This document shows positions 49,914 to 58,620 of a stretch of 64,000 nt of DNA, in pieces. Within the stretch, counting starts at the first letter, position 1. Every line of letters starts with the position of its first letter. Source of the stretch: Myxococcus stipitatus (GTDB taxonomy: Bacteria > Myxococcota > Myxococcia > Myxococcales > Myxococcaceae); assembly GCF_021412625.1 (NCBI RefSeq), contig NZ_JAKCFI010000004.1, forward strand, positions 682,001 to 746,000, given 5' to 3'. A program made the translations under genes and the position numbers. Under the pieces are notes generated by a model. The model saw nothing but the letters and a program-made list of their open reading frames with translations, had not been told where the DNA came from and did no database searches.

Positions 49914-50690
49914 ATGAGAGCGTGCTCGATGTCCCCCCATCTCGCAGCGATGTGCCTGGGCTGGATGACCCTCATGGCCGCTTCCCGGGTAGAGGCCCAG
50001 CCGACCCCTTCGGTGACGCAGGTGCCTTCGAGCTCCGCTCCCGCGCTGCCGGTGGGGACGAAGGTGACGTGTCCACAGGGAACCGCGACGGGGACGCCGG
50101 TCGCCACCTGTCCGGTGCTCCAATACGACGGGTACACGTACTGGGCGCTGAGCTATGTCGACGACCGGGTGGGCCTGGACATCGCCGCTTATGACGCCAC
50201 GGGGAAGCTCGTGGCGCAGTGGGAGAAGCCGGGTGTCCGCCACGTGCATGGCATCACGGTGAGCCCGGCGAACAGGACCGTCACGTTCGCGGGCCAGTCG
50301 GACGCGAAGCTCTCCGTCTCCTGGGACGACCTGATACCGCCGCCCGTGGTCATCCAGGTTCCGCCTTCCCCGGCGCCCGCGGTTCCCGCCGGCATGAAGG
50401 TGACCTGCACGCAGGGGCCCGGGACCGGCGCGGCCGCGGCGACCTGTCCCGTCGTCCAGTGGAAGGGCTACACGTTCTGGGCCTTCAGCTATACCGACAA
50501 CCGCCTGGGCCTGGGCATCGTCGCGTATGACTCGACGGGCAAGGTGGTGGCGATGCACGAGAAGACGGGCTCGCGCTACGTGTATGCCATCACCGTGAAC
50601 CCCTCGGACAAGACGGTGACGTTCGCGGGGCAGGCGGATGCGAGGGTCTCCTCGAAGTGGAGTGACCTGCTCCCAGCGCCCGCGTCGTGA
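49914..50690 (+). CDS. secreted protein with two tandem domains
   Basis: A 258-residue exported protein with a signal peptide cut near VEA-QP. It consists of two repeats of about 95 residues, joined by a proline-rich linker (PPPVVIQVPPSPAPAVPAG). Each unit contains G.KVTC.QG, ATCPV.Q..GYT.WA.SY.D.R.GL.I.AYD.TGK.VA, Y/H.HGITV.P...TVTFAGQ.DA..S..W.DL. Each has a conserved cysteine pair. The pattern is that of a small all-beta repeat; the family is not recognised. It is directly followed by a decayed tectonin-like fragment. Confidence 0.8.
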   Translation: MRACSMSPHLAAMCLGWMTLMAASRVEAQPTPSVTQVPSSSAPALPVGTKVTCPQGTATGTPVATCPVLQYDGYTYWALSYVDDRVGLDIAAYDATGKLVAQWEKPGVRHVHGITVSPANRTVTFAGQSDAKLSVSWDDLIPPPVVIQVPPSPAPAVPAGMKVTCTQGPGTGAAAATCPVVQWKGYTFWAFSYTDNRLGLGIVAYDSTGKVVAMHEKTGSRYVYAITVNPSDKTVTFAGQADARVSSKWSDLLPAPAS

Positions 50691-50714
50691 TGCGCGCGGC
50701 AGCCCGGCCCCACG

Positions 50715-50905
50715 GGCGCGCTGCGCGAGCAACTCTCCGTCGGCGGCGCGAAGAACAGTTGGGTGCTGGATGGCTCCAAGCAGGTGTTCCAGTGGACGGG
50801 ACGGTCTGGAGGAAGGTGCCCGGCGTGTTGCACAACCTCTCCGCCGCCGGCGACGGCTCCGTATGGGGCCTGGACGCGCAGGGGGCAAGTCCCGAATCGT
50901 GTGTA
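50715..50905 (+). pseudogene. tectonin-domain protein fragment with frameshift
   Basis: One frame reads ALREQLSVGGAKNSWVLDG followed by KQVFQWTG, and the next frame continues as TVWRKVPGVLHNLSAAGDGS and VWGLDAQG. Joined, these give two consecutive tectonin/tachylectin-like beta-propeller blades (W..VPG.L..LS.G.DGSVWGLD). One base is missing at about position 50800 (TGGACGGG then ACGGTC). No start codon or further blades are present, so this is a remnant. Confidence 0.6.
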
Positions 50906-50949
50906 GTTGGTCCGGAGGGGGTACGGGAGCGGAAGGCTCCTTGGTGGCG

Positions 50950-51063
50950 TCAGTCAGCGGCAGTGTCTGGGGTTGAGTTGAGCAGAGACATGTCGAGGTA
51001 GCGGCGGTCGTCCCAAATGCCAGTGACTTCGAGGGCGACGGCGGTGATGAGGCGAAGGGCGCT
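50950..51063 (-). pseudogene. IS256-type transposase C-terminal remnant
   Basis: On minus, the last about 37 codons of an open frame read SALRLITAVALEVTGIWDDR and then RYLDMSLL before the stop at 50950. This closely resembles the C-terminal end of mutator/IS256 transposases (pattern LRL.TA...E....W...RRYL.M). The catalytic part is absent. The insertion may have caused the loss of the neighbouring tectonin gene. Confidence 0.5.
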
Positions 51064-51356
51064 GGCGCGGTCCGGGCAGGCCCCCCGGTTCGGATTTCCG
51101 ATGGGTGGCCACTCTGGACTGTCCTTGGCGGTCATCCACGCTGAGAAAATGCCGTGGAGAATCGTGGGGCCCCGAGCGGCGAACTTTTCAGCGTGGCCGC
51201 CTGGTTGTGAACCCCTGCGGCGAGAAGGTGCTCGCTCCGAAGGGCAGGGAGTTTTGATGGGGGCGGGGCATAGGTTCGGAAAAAACCGCTGCCTCCTTCA
51301 CGCCACGACAATCAGAGAACGACTGGAAGTCGCGCGCTTCCTGGTACGGTCGCTCC

Positions 51357-52305
51357 ATGTCCCTTGGAGGCCGTCTGCGCGTGTGCCTGTCCTTTGCCCG
51401 GCTTGCCCTGCCTCTCGTGCTCCTGTAGGGGTTCTCGGCCACGGCCCAGCCCCAGGAGGGCCTTCGCGGGCGCGAACTGAAGCGGCGCCGGGTGTCGCTC
51501 TCGGTGGCCACCGCCGACAAGCCCGTGGAGCTGCGCGTCGCTTCCGGCTACCTCACCACGTTGGAGTTCGATTCCCCTGTGGACCGTGACTCGGTGGTGC
51601 TTGGGGATGGCGGAAGCCGCTTCGCGCTGTTCGAGGTCACGCCTCGGGCCATCTTCCTCAAGCCCGCGATGGGCCTGGGGCCTGGACGGGGCATGGAGCT
51701 GATCGTCCCGTTTGAGGATGGTGCGGCCCCGTCCCGCATCGTGTTTTCGCTCGTCACGCACCCCGCCGAGGTGGACGCGCAGGTGATGGTGTCGCGCCTG
51801 CCTCGCACCGCAGAGGCGATTCAGGCCGAACTGGACGAGGTGCGCGCGGCCTGTGCGACCAAGGATGCAGAGTTGGAAGCGCTCCGTGCTCGTTCCGTGG
51901 CGAGCGGCCCGGCTGGGATGATCTTCGCGGGCCTGCTGGATAGTGGTGGTTTGCGTAGCGAAATTGTCGAGTCAGGGATCGGTCAAAGGGGGGGGCAGCG
52001 GGCTTGAGATCATGGAAGGGTGGACGCATCGAACAAGCTCCTGGGCGACCGTAGCTCTCCAGGTTCGCAATACCAGTGCAGCGCCATGGTCCCCAACGGA
52101 GGCCCGGCTTTCCGTGGTCGCGAGTGGCGAGCGCATCAACGTGCTTGCGGTGCGGATGAGGGAGCCTCGGATTGAACCAGGGACGGCCGCCCTCGTCGTG
52201 GTGGAGACCGGGGCGCCCACGTGGCCAGTAGGGGCGGTCCTCCGGTTGGAGCTGCGCGACAGTGAGGGCAACCGCCGTCTTCTCATTCCTCGCTTTGCAT
52301 TCTAG
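51357..52305 (+). pseudogene. DUF2381 (TIGR02268)-type gene with in-frame stop and frameshift
   Basis: Read together, the pieces make one about 315-residue protein of the myxobacterial DUF2381 family, which typically neighbours Ser/Thr kinases. ATG 51357 opens a signal peptide (MSLGGRLRVCLSFARLALPL) that is cut by TAG at 51426-51428; the same frame then runs on (GFSATAQPQEGLRGREL) to about 51990. There a run of eight G (51988-51995) shifts the frame, and the domain continues as WATVALQVRNTSAAPWSPTE to the stop at 52305. Both halves keep coding codon bias, so the lesions are recent, phase-variable or sequencing errors. The kinase gene starts 11 nt later. Confidence 0.75.
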
Positions 52306-52316
52306 AACCGCCTTCC

Positions 52317-53753
52317 ATGTTGATAGGACTGAGCCCGGCACACCTGCAACCCGGGCAGACCGTGGACGGCTGGCGCATCGTCAAGCCCTTGGGCTCAGGC
52401 AGCTTCGGTGCCGTCTACCTCGTGGAGAAAGAGGGCCACCGCTTCGCTCTCAAGATGGCCATGCACCGGGCCAGTAGCGGAGACGCGGAGCAGACCGACG
52501 CGCGGCTGTTGCGGGAGATGGTCTGTCTGTCCCAGGTGCGAGGACACGCCAACGTCGTGAAGGTCCACGCCCACGGCCGATGGCCGCACCCGTCCGAGGG
52601 CTGGCTCTACGTCGCGGTGGACTACATCGAGGGCTATACGCTGGGGGAGTGGGTGGAGAAGACGCACCCCACCGCGCATGAAGTGGCCCGGGTATTCGGC
52701 AAGCTCGCGACGGCCCTGGCCCACCTCCACGAGCGCGGCGTCTTCCACCGCGACTTGAAGCTGAACAACGTCCTGGTCCGCGCCTCGGATGGCGAGCCCT
52801 TCATCCTGGATTTCAGCGCGGGGGACTACGTGCTCGCCCCGGAGCTGACGGACACGCCCTTGCCACCCGGCACCCGGCGCTATCGCTCTCCCGAGGCGGC
52901 GCGCTTCCTTCACGAGCACGGGGACGAGCGCGATGCACGCTATGAGTTCAAGGCGACCGATGACGTCTACGCGCTCGGCGTCTGCCTCTACGACGTGCTG
53001 ACGAATCCCCAGCCGGTGAGCGAGCCCCCCCGTGTCCTGATGGGCGCCCCGTGGCCCCCTCCCGCGCCGCATGCGGTGAACGCGCGCGTGCCTGACTCCC
53101 TGAGCGCGGCGGCGATGCACTTCATCGACCGGCAGCCCGAGAATCGCGCGCCCACGGCGGAAGTCATGCGGCGCGAACTGGAGGCGCTGCTGTCGGAAGA
53201 GGGGGAGGCGTGGACTGTGCCGCTCCACGTCCCCAGGCCCCAGCTTCCTCTGGCGTCCGAGGCCCCCCACAATGACCTTCCCCAGGAAGAAGCCCCGACC
53301 CCTACGTCGATGCTGTCCCCCCGGGCGACGCGTAGCGGGCGCTGTGGCCGTCCTGGGGCTCGTTGTGGCCTCGGTGGTGGGCTACGTCGCCCTGCGTCCT
53401 GCCTCGAAGGCGGAGAGGCCCAGCGCGCCCGTTACGGCTACTACAGCGGGGGACGCTGGCCTTGCCGTCTTCCAGCCTCCTACCGTGCCCCCCACCCCCA
53501 TGGCGTCGTCCCCTGGGGTAGCGTTGCCCCCTCCTGCACCTGTCGAGAAAGAAAGCCCTCCCGTGTAGCGCGCTCCCGTTCCGATGCCCCCTCCCGCCGA
53601 GTCCACCTCCAGGAAGCCGAAGGCCCTGGCCTCCCGCCCGAGCTGGCCTCCGTCTCCGTGGGCCGGGTTCCTCAAGACGTGCGCGAGTATGACCGCCGTT
53701 GCCGCGCTCTCCATGGGTTGCCCCGGTGCTCAAGTGCGCCCCGAGCCCGGTGA
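52317..53753 (+). CDS. Ser/Thr protein kinase (C-terminal tail frameshifted)
   Basis: The first about 290 residues are a Hanks-type kinase: glycine loop LGSGSFGAVY, Lys46 in FALKMAM, catalytic HRDLKLNN (144-151), and DFS (165-167) in place of the usual DFG, then RYRSPEAARF. Beyond about residue 335 the open frame turns into arginine/cysteine-rich nonsense. The natural tail, a membrane helix (AVAVLGLVVASVVGYVAL) plus proline-rich segment, lies in the next frame and ends at 53568. A C6 run at 53317-53322 is where the frames part. The intact gene would therefore be 52317-53568. It follows the DUF2381 gene, its usual partner. Confidence 0.85.
   Translation: MLIGLSPAHLQPGQTVDGWRIVKPLGSGSFGAVYLVEKEGHRFALKMAMHRASSGDAEQTDARLLREMVCLSQVRGHANVVKVHAHGRWPHPSEGWLYVAVDYIEGYTLGEWVEKTHPTAHEVARVFGKLATALAHLHERGVFHRDLKLNNVLVRASDGEPFILDFSAGDYVLAPELTDTPLPPGTRRYRSPEAARFLHEHGDERDARYEFKATDDVYALGVCLYDVLTNPQPVSEPPRVLMGAPWPPPAPHAVNARVPDSLSAAAMHFIDRQPENRAPTAEVMRRELEALLSEEGEAWTVPLHVPRPQLPLASEAPHNDLPQEEAPTPTSMLSPRATRSGRCGRPGARCGLGGGLRRPASCLEGGEAQRARYGYYSGGRWPCRLPASYRAPHPHGVVPWGSVAPSCTCRERKPSRVARSRSDAPSRRVHLQEAEGPGLPPELASVSVGRVPQDVREYDRRCRALHGLPRCSSAPRAR
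53323..53568 (+). other. frameshifted membrane tail of the kinase gene
   Basis: The frame reading GRRVAGAVAVLGLVVASVVG and onward has good codon bias, encodes one transmembrane helix and a proline/alanine-rich segment ending EKESPPV, and stops 15 nt before the next ATG. It is the expected extracytoplasmic tail of the preceding kinase, displaced by an indel in the C6 run at 53317-53322. Confidence 0.65.
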
Positions 53754-54150
53754 CTGCCCGTCCGAGGCTCGCGACGCCATGTTCAGTCGTGAGGTGAAGG
53801 GCGGCCTGCGTCTGCGACCGGGCGAGTCGGTGACTCTCACGCTCGACCGACGGCAGCCTGGCTATATGTCGGAGCCGGGCTTCTATGAGGATGGTCCAGT
53901 AGTCGGGATTGTAAGCATTAGTCGTAGTCCCGGGATCCCAGAGGGGACGCTACTTTCAGGCTACCTTTGGACGAGTGGGGATGTGGCCGTAGGGCGCTAC
54001 ACAGAGGCGCATTTGCCGGACGGACGGATTGTCCCGGTGTGCATCGTCTTGGGGCGCAAGGGTTACATGGAGAAGGGGCCTGATTCCAAGCCTGGGGCGG
54101 CGCACCTTAATCGGTCGTTCCCGGCATACTTCGTCGAACGTTGGCCCTAG
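53584..54150 (+). CDS. hypothetical protein, possible lipoprotein
   Basis: A 188-residue protein of a type often found behind myxobacterial Ser/Thr kinases. Two starts are possible: ATG 53584 gives a proline/arginine-rich leader of 35 residues before the hydrophobic segment FLKTCASMTAVAALSMGC, and ATG 53689 starts inside that segment. MGC would serve as a lipobox. The mature part is beta-rich with LRPGESVTLTLDRRQPG and two further cysteines. Function unknown; the spacing suggests co-transcription with the kinase. Codon use becomes less GC-rich towards the 3-prime end. Confidence 0.7.
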   Translation: MPPPAESTSRKPKALASRPSWPPSPWAGFLKTCASMTAVAALSMGCPGAQVRPEPGDCPSEARDAMFSREVKGGLRLRPGESVTLTLDRRQPGYMSEPGFYEDGPVVGIVSISRSPGIPEGTLLSGYLWTSGDVAVGRYTEAHLPDGRIVPVCIVLGRKGYMEKGPDSKPGAAHLNRSFPAYFVERWP

Positions 54151-54328
54151 TTTCCCTCGGGGGACGTAAAGCAACTTTGCAAAATGGGCCCCCTGGACTT
54201 CACTCAGGGTAAGGCATAATTCTATCTTTTTAGACCTGTCACGTCGTTCAAGTCTGCAAGGGCTGGCAGTACCTTGAGTCTGCCTTTGCGCGAAACCCTC
54301 TCGCGCGGGCGCTCGGAGATTCCTGCCC

Positions 54329-55624
54329 ATGTCCAATCCGTCTGACCCTCGGCCCGCCGGGGGCGTCGTCCTATTCACGAATGGAGAAACCTCCTACGAG
54401 TTCTTCCGGGACTTGGGGGAGGGGCGCGTGGGGGAGCGGCTCCTCCTCGCGCAGACGCGCACGCCCAAGGGCCTCGGTGAGTGCGTCGTGCTCAAGTGCC
54501 TGCCCCTGCCGAAAGCGGCGGAGGTGACGGAGAAGTACCAGCGCACCCGCATCCGCCTGGAGGAAGAGGTTCGGCTCGCCCAGTACCTTCGCCACCCGAG
54601 CATCGCGCGCGTCCATGGCCTCTTCGAGACCGAGCATGGCCTGTGTGTGGCGATGGAGAACGCCGAAGGGCTGTCGCTCCACACGCTGCTGGCCGTTGCC
54701 CAGGCGCGCGGCCGCTACTTCTCCGAGGCGTTCACTCTCTACGTGGGCGCGGAGGTCGCGGCGGCCCTGGCCTATGCGCACGCACGGACGGATGACGCGG
54801 GCTTCCCGCTCGGCATCGTCAACCGGGACGTGAACCCCGCTCGCATCCGCGTGGGGCCGCATGGGGAGATTCGGCTGACCGACTTCGGCGTGGCCTTCTC
54901 CCGTCTCGCGGGACGGCTGGCCACCTCACTCCCCGGCCCTCAAGGCGAAGTCCTCTACTCGGCACCGGAGGCGTTGTTGGGAGAGGTCGTGGACTGGCGC
55001 GCGGACCTGTTCTCCCTGGGCCTGACGCTGCTGGAGTTCGCCACGGGCCGCCACCTCTACGACCCGGGCCACCTCCGGATTGACGAGGTGGAGGCGCGTG
55101 CCTCGAAGGAGGAGCGGGAGAAGGTGCTCGCGGCCTCGGTGGCCGCGCTCGTGACGGAGCTGCCCGCCTTCGCGGAGGACGTCATCTGGTGCGCGATGGC
55201 CTTTCGCTCCGATGACGTGGAGCTGGCGGCGTGGGGGCTCTCGGTTCCGCTCCGGGACATCCTGCACGCGCTGTTGCAGCGCGAGCCCGCTGACCGCGTC
55301 TTCACGACGGCGGCGGAGCTGGAACGGGTCATGCGCTCTCAATTGGCACGGCTCGGGCGCTACACACGGGAGGACGCGTTGCGAGAGGTCCAGCACGCGC
55401 TCGCGGAGGCCAGTGACAAGCTCTGGGACTTCGAGGTGCCGAGCGACGAAGGCGGAATCACGCCCCCTGTCCACGAGGTGTGGAACGGAGCCGAGGTCAC
55501 CACGGCGTCCTCCTCCTCCCGGGGCACGCGGCGCACGTCGTCCTCGCGCGCGGCCGATGATGTGCCAACGGAGCCCGGCGCCGGCCCGCGTCGTCGCACG
55601 TTGACGAAGCAGCCGACCGCGTAA
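54329..55624 (+). CDS. degenerate Ser/Thr protein kinase
   Basis: A 431-residue kinase-fold protein. The ATP Lys56 is in VVLKCLPL, and DFG (185-187) and the APE-like SAPEALLG are intact. The catalytic loop reads NRDVNPARI (from residue 165), with Asn replacing the His of HRD and Asn169 kept, and the glycine loop is unusual (LGEGRVGERLLLAQ). Such changes are common among myxobacterial kinases and need not abolish activity. The C-terminal 60 residues are serine/arginine-rich and disordered, with no membrane helix. It is separated by about 180 nt from the preceding gene and by 121 nt from the next unit. Confidence 0.88.
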   Translation: MSNPSDPRPAGGVVLFTNGETSYEFFRDLGEGRVGERLLLAQTRTPKGLGECVVLKCLPLPKAAEVTEKYQRTRIRLEEEVRLAQYLRHPSIARVHGLFETEHGLCVAMENAEGLSLHTLLAVAQARGRYFSEAFTLYVGAEVAAALAYAHARTDDAGFPLGIVNRDVNPARIRVGPHGEIRLTDFGVAFSRLAGRLATSLPGPQGEVLYSAPEALLGEVVDWRADLFSLGLTLLEFATGRHLYDPGHLRIDEVEARASKEEREKVLAASVAALVTELPAFAEDVIWCAMAFRSDDVELAAWGLSVPLRDILHALLQREPADRVFTTAAELERVMRSQLARLGRYTREDALREVQHALAEASDKLWDFEVPSDEGGITPPVHEVWNGAEVTTASSSSRGTRRTSSSRAADDVPTEPGAGPRRRTLTKQPTA

Positions 55625-55745
55625 CGGCGGCACCCCTTTCCCTTCACCACCGCTGATTCACCACCGGCGCGGCGCGAGTCGCTCAATCCGACCGGGAGAC
55701 GTGTGTCTTTCGTGCCTCATGCCGGGGCACGCACAGGAGGCGTGT

Positions 55746-57095
55746 ATGTGCAGGAAGCGAAGCTGTCTGGCCGTGCTGCTGCTGTTGCTGCTGTCCACGA
55801 ATGGGTGGGCGTCGGAGCCCTCCATCCCCGAGGAGGAGGCGCCCCCCGTCCCACCGAAGCCCCCCGCGCGGCCCTGGTACTACCTGACGCGCATCGAGGC
55901 GACGACGCTGGCGCTCCTGCCTCGGGAGGGCATGGGGGAGGAAGAGGGCTACTTGCAGGTGGAGCCCACGTTCATCCTCGACGGTGGTCGCGACTTCGGC
56001 GTCAACGTGGGGGCCCCGGTGCGCTTCCGCATGTGGGGCGACGAGGCGGGCGCGACGTTCGTTCGTCGTGAGGATTGGGACACGCTCTCCGACTGGGGGC
56101 AGCTCGTCCGCGGCTTCCGGCTGGGCTCGGAGTACACGCCCGCGGGGGTGTGGCTCGGCGGCCTTGAGGAATACAACCTCCTCTCCGGGCATCTGGTCCG
56201 TCGCTACTCCAACCGCGCGAACCCGGACTACCACCCGGCCGGGGGTGTTTTCACAGGGACGCTGGGCGCCCTCTACACGGAAGCCTTCGCCTCGGACGTG
56301 CTGGGCGCTCGGCTGATGGGGGCGGAGCTGTCGCTGGACCTGGAGCACGTCTTCTTCGGCAAGCCCCAGTACCCGGGGCGCTACACGGTGGCGCTGTCGG
56401 GCGTGCATGACTGGGGGCGAGCAGGAGGACGCGCGCCCTCGGTGACGCTGGCGCACGTGGACGTCACGGCCGGTGTCCTGATTCGGCCCGACTACGAAGC
56501 CCATGTGATTGTCGGGGTGGGGGGCCGTCCTGGTGACGATGACGCGTGGGGCGCTGTCGTGGGCGCCGGGCTGGACCTGGGGAGGAGGACGCTCCGCCTG
56601 CGGCTCCGTTTGGAGGGACGGCGTCAGCACGGCGGCTTCCGACAGGGCTTCTTCGGGCCGGACTACGAACTGGCGCGCTTCCAGGTGGCGGGACCTGACG
56701 GTGGGCCTCTCGCGGATGCCGCCTTCCCGGATGGCTACTCGGCCTTCACCGAAGCGGAGGTGGAATGGGATGCCGTCGGCCTCGGTGGTCACTCCAGGCA
56801 CTTCACTCTGACGCTCGGCGCGGAAGGCTTCTCGTGGGGGCGCTTCGACGTCGACGGGCGCGCGGCCGTGCAGCTCTTCGAGCGCGCCCTGGAAGTGGCA
56901 GTGAAGGGCATCGCCGTGGGCGCGGGCAAGCCGGGGGCTCGCTACCTCGGAGCGGCGGAGGTCCGCTGGAGACTCCTGGGCGGGAAGCTCTACGCGATGG
57001 GGACGGGCGGCACGCTGCTGTTCCCCACGGCGGAAGGGACGTTGCGACCGGGGGCGTTCGCCTCGGTGGGCCTGGGGGTGGACAATGCGCGCTGA
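55746..57095 (+). CDS. outer-membrane beta-barrel-like protein linked to a toxin gene
   Basis: A 449-residue exported protein. ATG 55746 follows AGGAGG closely and starts a clear signal peptide (MCRKRSCLAVLLLLLLSTNGWA). The rest alternates hydrophobic and polar residues with aromatic girdle positions (YLQVEPTFILDGGRDFGVNV, HFTLTLGAEGFSWGRFDV, GTLRPGAFASVGLGV), as in outer-membrane barrels, and has no cysteine after the signal. Its end overlaps the start of the SitA5-like gene by 11 nt, so the two are co-translated. A role in surface display or handling of the toxin is inference from position. Confidence 0.8.
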   Translation: MCRKRSCLAVLLLLLLSTNGWASEPSIPEEEAPPVPPKPPARPWYYLTRIEATTLALLPREGMGEEEGYLQVEPTFILDGGRDFGVNVGAPVRFRMWGDEAGATFVRREDWDTLSDWGQLVRGFRLGSEYTPAGVWLGGLEEYNLLSGHLVRRYSNRANPDYHPAGGVFTGTLGALYTEAFASDVLGARLMGAELSLDLEHVFFGKPQYPGRYTVALSGVHDWGRAGGRAPSVTLAHVDVTAGVLIRPDYEAHVIVGVGGRPGDDDAWGAVVGAGLDLGRRTLRLRLRLEGRRQHGGFRQGFFGPDYELARFQVAGPDGGPLADAAFPDGYSAFTEAEVEWDAVGLGGHSRHFTLTLGAEGFSWGRFDVDGRAAVQLFERALEVAVKGIAVGAGKPGARYLGAAEVRWRLLGGKLYAMGTGGTLLFPTAEGTLRPGAFASVGLGVDNAR

Positions 57096-58620
57096 CGCCC
57101 TGCTGTTGGTCGTGACGCTGCTGTCCTCGGGAATCGCCTCGGGGATTCAGTCCACCGGAAGAGGGGGAGCGCTGAGCGAGACGCCCCGAGCGGCCCCGCT
57201 TCCCTCGTGGGGCGATGTGCTGCGCGACGAGCTTTCACGCGGTCCGGTTGACCTGCCGGCCTCCCTCGCGGGCTCCGGTGAGGAACAGCGACGGTGGCGA
57301 CAGGGGACTCCACGCGCCGCCGTGACAGTCGCTGGACCTGGCGCGGCAGCCACCGGGGGCCGCAGGCCAGGCACCCAAGAGGCGCGGCAAGCCTTCCTCG
57401 ACTCCCTCGACGAGGTGAGGGACTCGCTGAAGGAGTCCGAAGCCGTGTTCTCCAAGCTCGCGGAGCGAGCTCCCGTGTTCAGTGGCAGGGCCCTCAGTGC
57501 GGGAGCATTCACGCGCTATCTCGACCACGGCACCAATGAAGTGGCTTGGATTCGCGGCGCCCTCGGAAGCGCGACGATGCTGGCGGGGAGCGCGTCGGAG
57601 GTGGAGGACTCGGAGATGGAGCTGGCCCTCCTGCGCATGGCGGGCCCACGGCTCCAGTCCGCGATGTTCGGTGCCCTGCTGTTCGCCACCTGGGTGGACT
57701 TCCTCCAGCTCTCCGACGTCCTGCTGCGCGAGTGCCCGATGTGCGGCGACGAGAAGCTGTTCCTGGACCTCCACCGCGTTCAGGGCTTGATGGAACCCTC
57801 GCTCGCGGACCTCGCCTCGCGCGACCCCGAGCGAGTGGAGGCGGCGGCCCTCGCGATGCCCGAGCTGATGGGGAAGCTGACGCACGAGTTCAACGCGATG
57901 CGAGCGGATGCCCGAGCCGCCATGGAGCAGGGGGGCAAAGTCATGGTGGCGGTGCAGGTGCTGGAGATGCTCGCCATGATTTCCACGCTGAAGCTGGGGC
58001 CGCCCAGGCTTCCTCCGGCCGCGCCCGCGACGCTCGGCATGGGGCTCGTCATGCGCTCAGGCGGCGTCATGGTGGGCTCTCAGCTCGTCGTCTCTGCTGA
58101 GTGGGTGGAGATGATGCGGCGGCTGGTGCAGGCGGGCGTCCTCTCCGTCCCCGTGGTGAGCGCGGCGGTTCGCATCCACGGGGGACAGGTGATGATGGCG
58201 CAAGCCCACCAGGACTTGCCCGAGGGCGTGCGGGAAGCCCTGGGAGACAGCCCCGAGGTGCGCGGCATGCGCGTCACGGGCAAGGTGGGGGCAGGCATGT
58301 CCGAGGCCCCCAAGCACCATGTTCTGCCACAGGAACAACGCGAGTGGTTCGAGCAGCGCGGCTTCAAGGGGGACATGGACATCGACCAGTTCTGTGTCCG
58401 CCTGGAGCAGTCCCTTCACGAGGCGATTCATGGGGGTGGTAACTGGCGCCTTGGTCGTACGTGGCCAGGGGAGTGGAACCGGATGATCATGGAGGCACTA
58501 CGCGAGGCTGAGCTTGAAGCTGGGCGCCTGTTGACGCGGAATGAGGTTTTGAAGGAGGTCGGGAAGCGTATGAGGGACTACAGAATCCCGATGAACTTCG
58601 TCACTGGGAGAAGGCGATGA
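57085..58620 (+). CDS. SitA5/TIGR02269-type polymorphic toxin lacking the lipobox cysteine
   Basis: A 511-residue protein. The C-terminal domain from about residue 410 (KHHVLPQEQREWFEQRGF, HEAIHGGGNWRLGRTWPGEW) is the histidine-rich DUF2380/TIGR02269 domain that, as I recall, is carried by M. xanthus SitA5/SitA6 toxins; its paired histidines suggest an HNH-like nuclease. The middle holds hydrophobic helices (LQSAMFGALLFATWVDFLQL). SitA toxins are lipoproteins passed between kin by outer-membrane exchange, but this signal peptide (MRADALLLVVTLLSSGIASG) has no cysteine. It overlaps the upstream barrel gene and, by ATGA, the downstream immunity candidate. Confidence 0.85.
   Translation: MRADALLLVVTLLSSGIASGIQSTGRGGALSETPRAAPLPSWGDVLRDELSRGPVDLPASLAGSGEEQRRWRQGTPRAAVTVAGPGAAATGGRRPGTQEARQAFLDSLDEVRDSLKESEAVFSKLAERAPVFSGRALSAGAFTRYLDHGTNEVAWIRGALGSATMLAGSASEVEDSEMELALLRMAGPRLQSAMFGALLFATWVDFLQLSDVLLRECPMCGDEKLFLDLHRVQGLMEPSLADLASRDPERVEAAALAMPELMGKLTHEFNAMRADARAAMEQGGKVMVAVQVLEMLAMISTLKLGPPRLPPAAPATLGMGLVMRSGGVMVGSQLVVSAEWVEMMRRLVQAGVLSVPVVSAAVRIHGGQVMMAQAHQDLPEGVREALGDSPEVRGMRVTGKVGAGMSEAPKHHVLPQEQREWFEQRGFKGDMDIDQFCVRLEQSLHEAIHGGGNWRLGRTWPGEWNRMIMEALREAELEAGRLLTRNEVLKEVGKRMRDYRIPMNFVTGRRR

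Larger units (their letters stand above)
50691..51356. other. 666-nt region of gene remnants
   Basis: No intact gene is present. It holds a frameshifted tectonin-domain fragment (50715-50905) and the C-terminal tail of an IS256-type transposase on minus (50950-51063). The rest shows no coding signal. Confidence 0.5.

Noticed and set aside
51428..51491. A re-initiation start downstream of the TAG to rescue the DUF2381 gene
   Set aside because: The next in-frame start lies inside the mature domain and would lose the signal peptide that this envelope-type family normally has.
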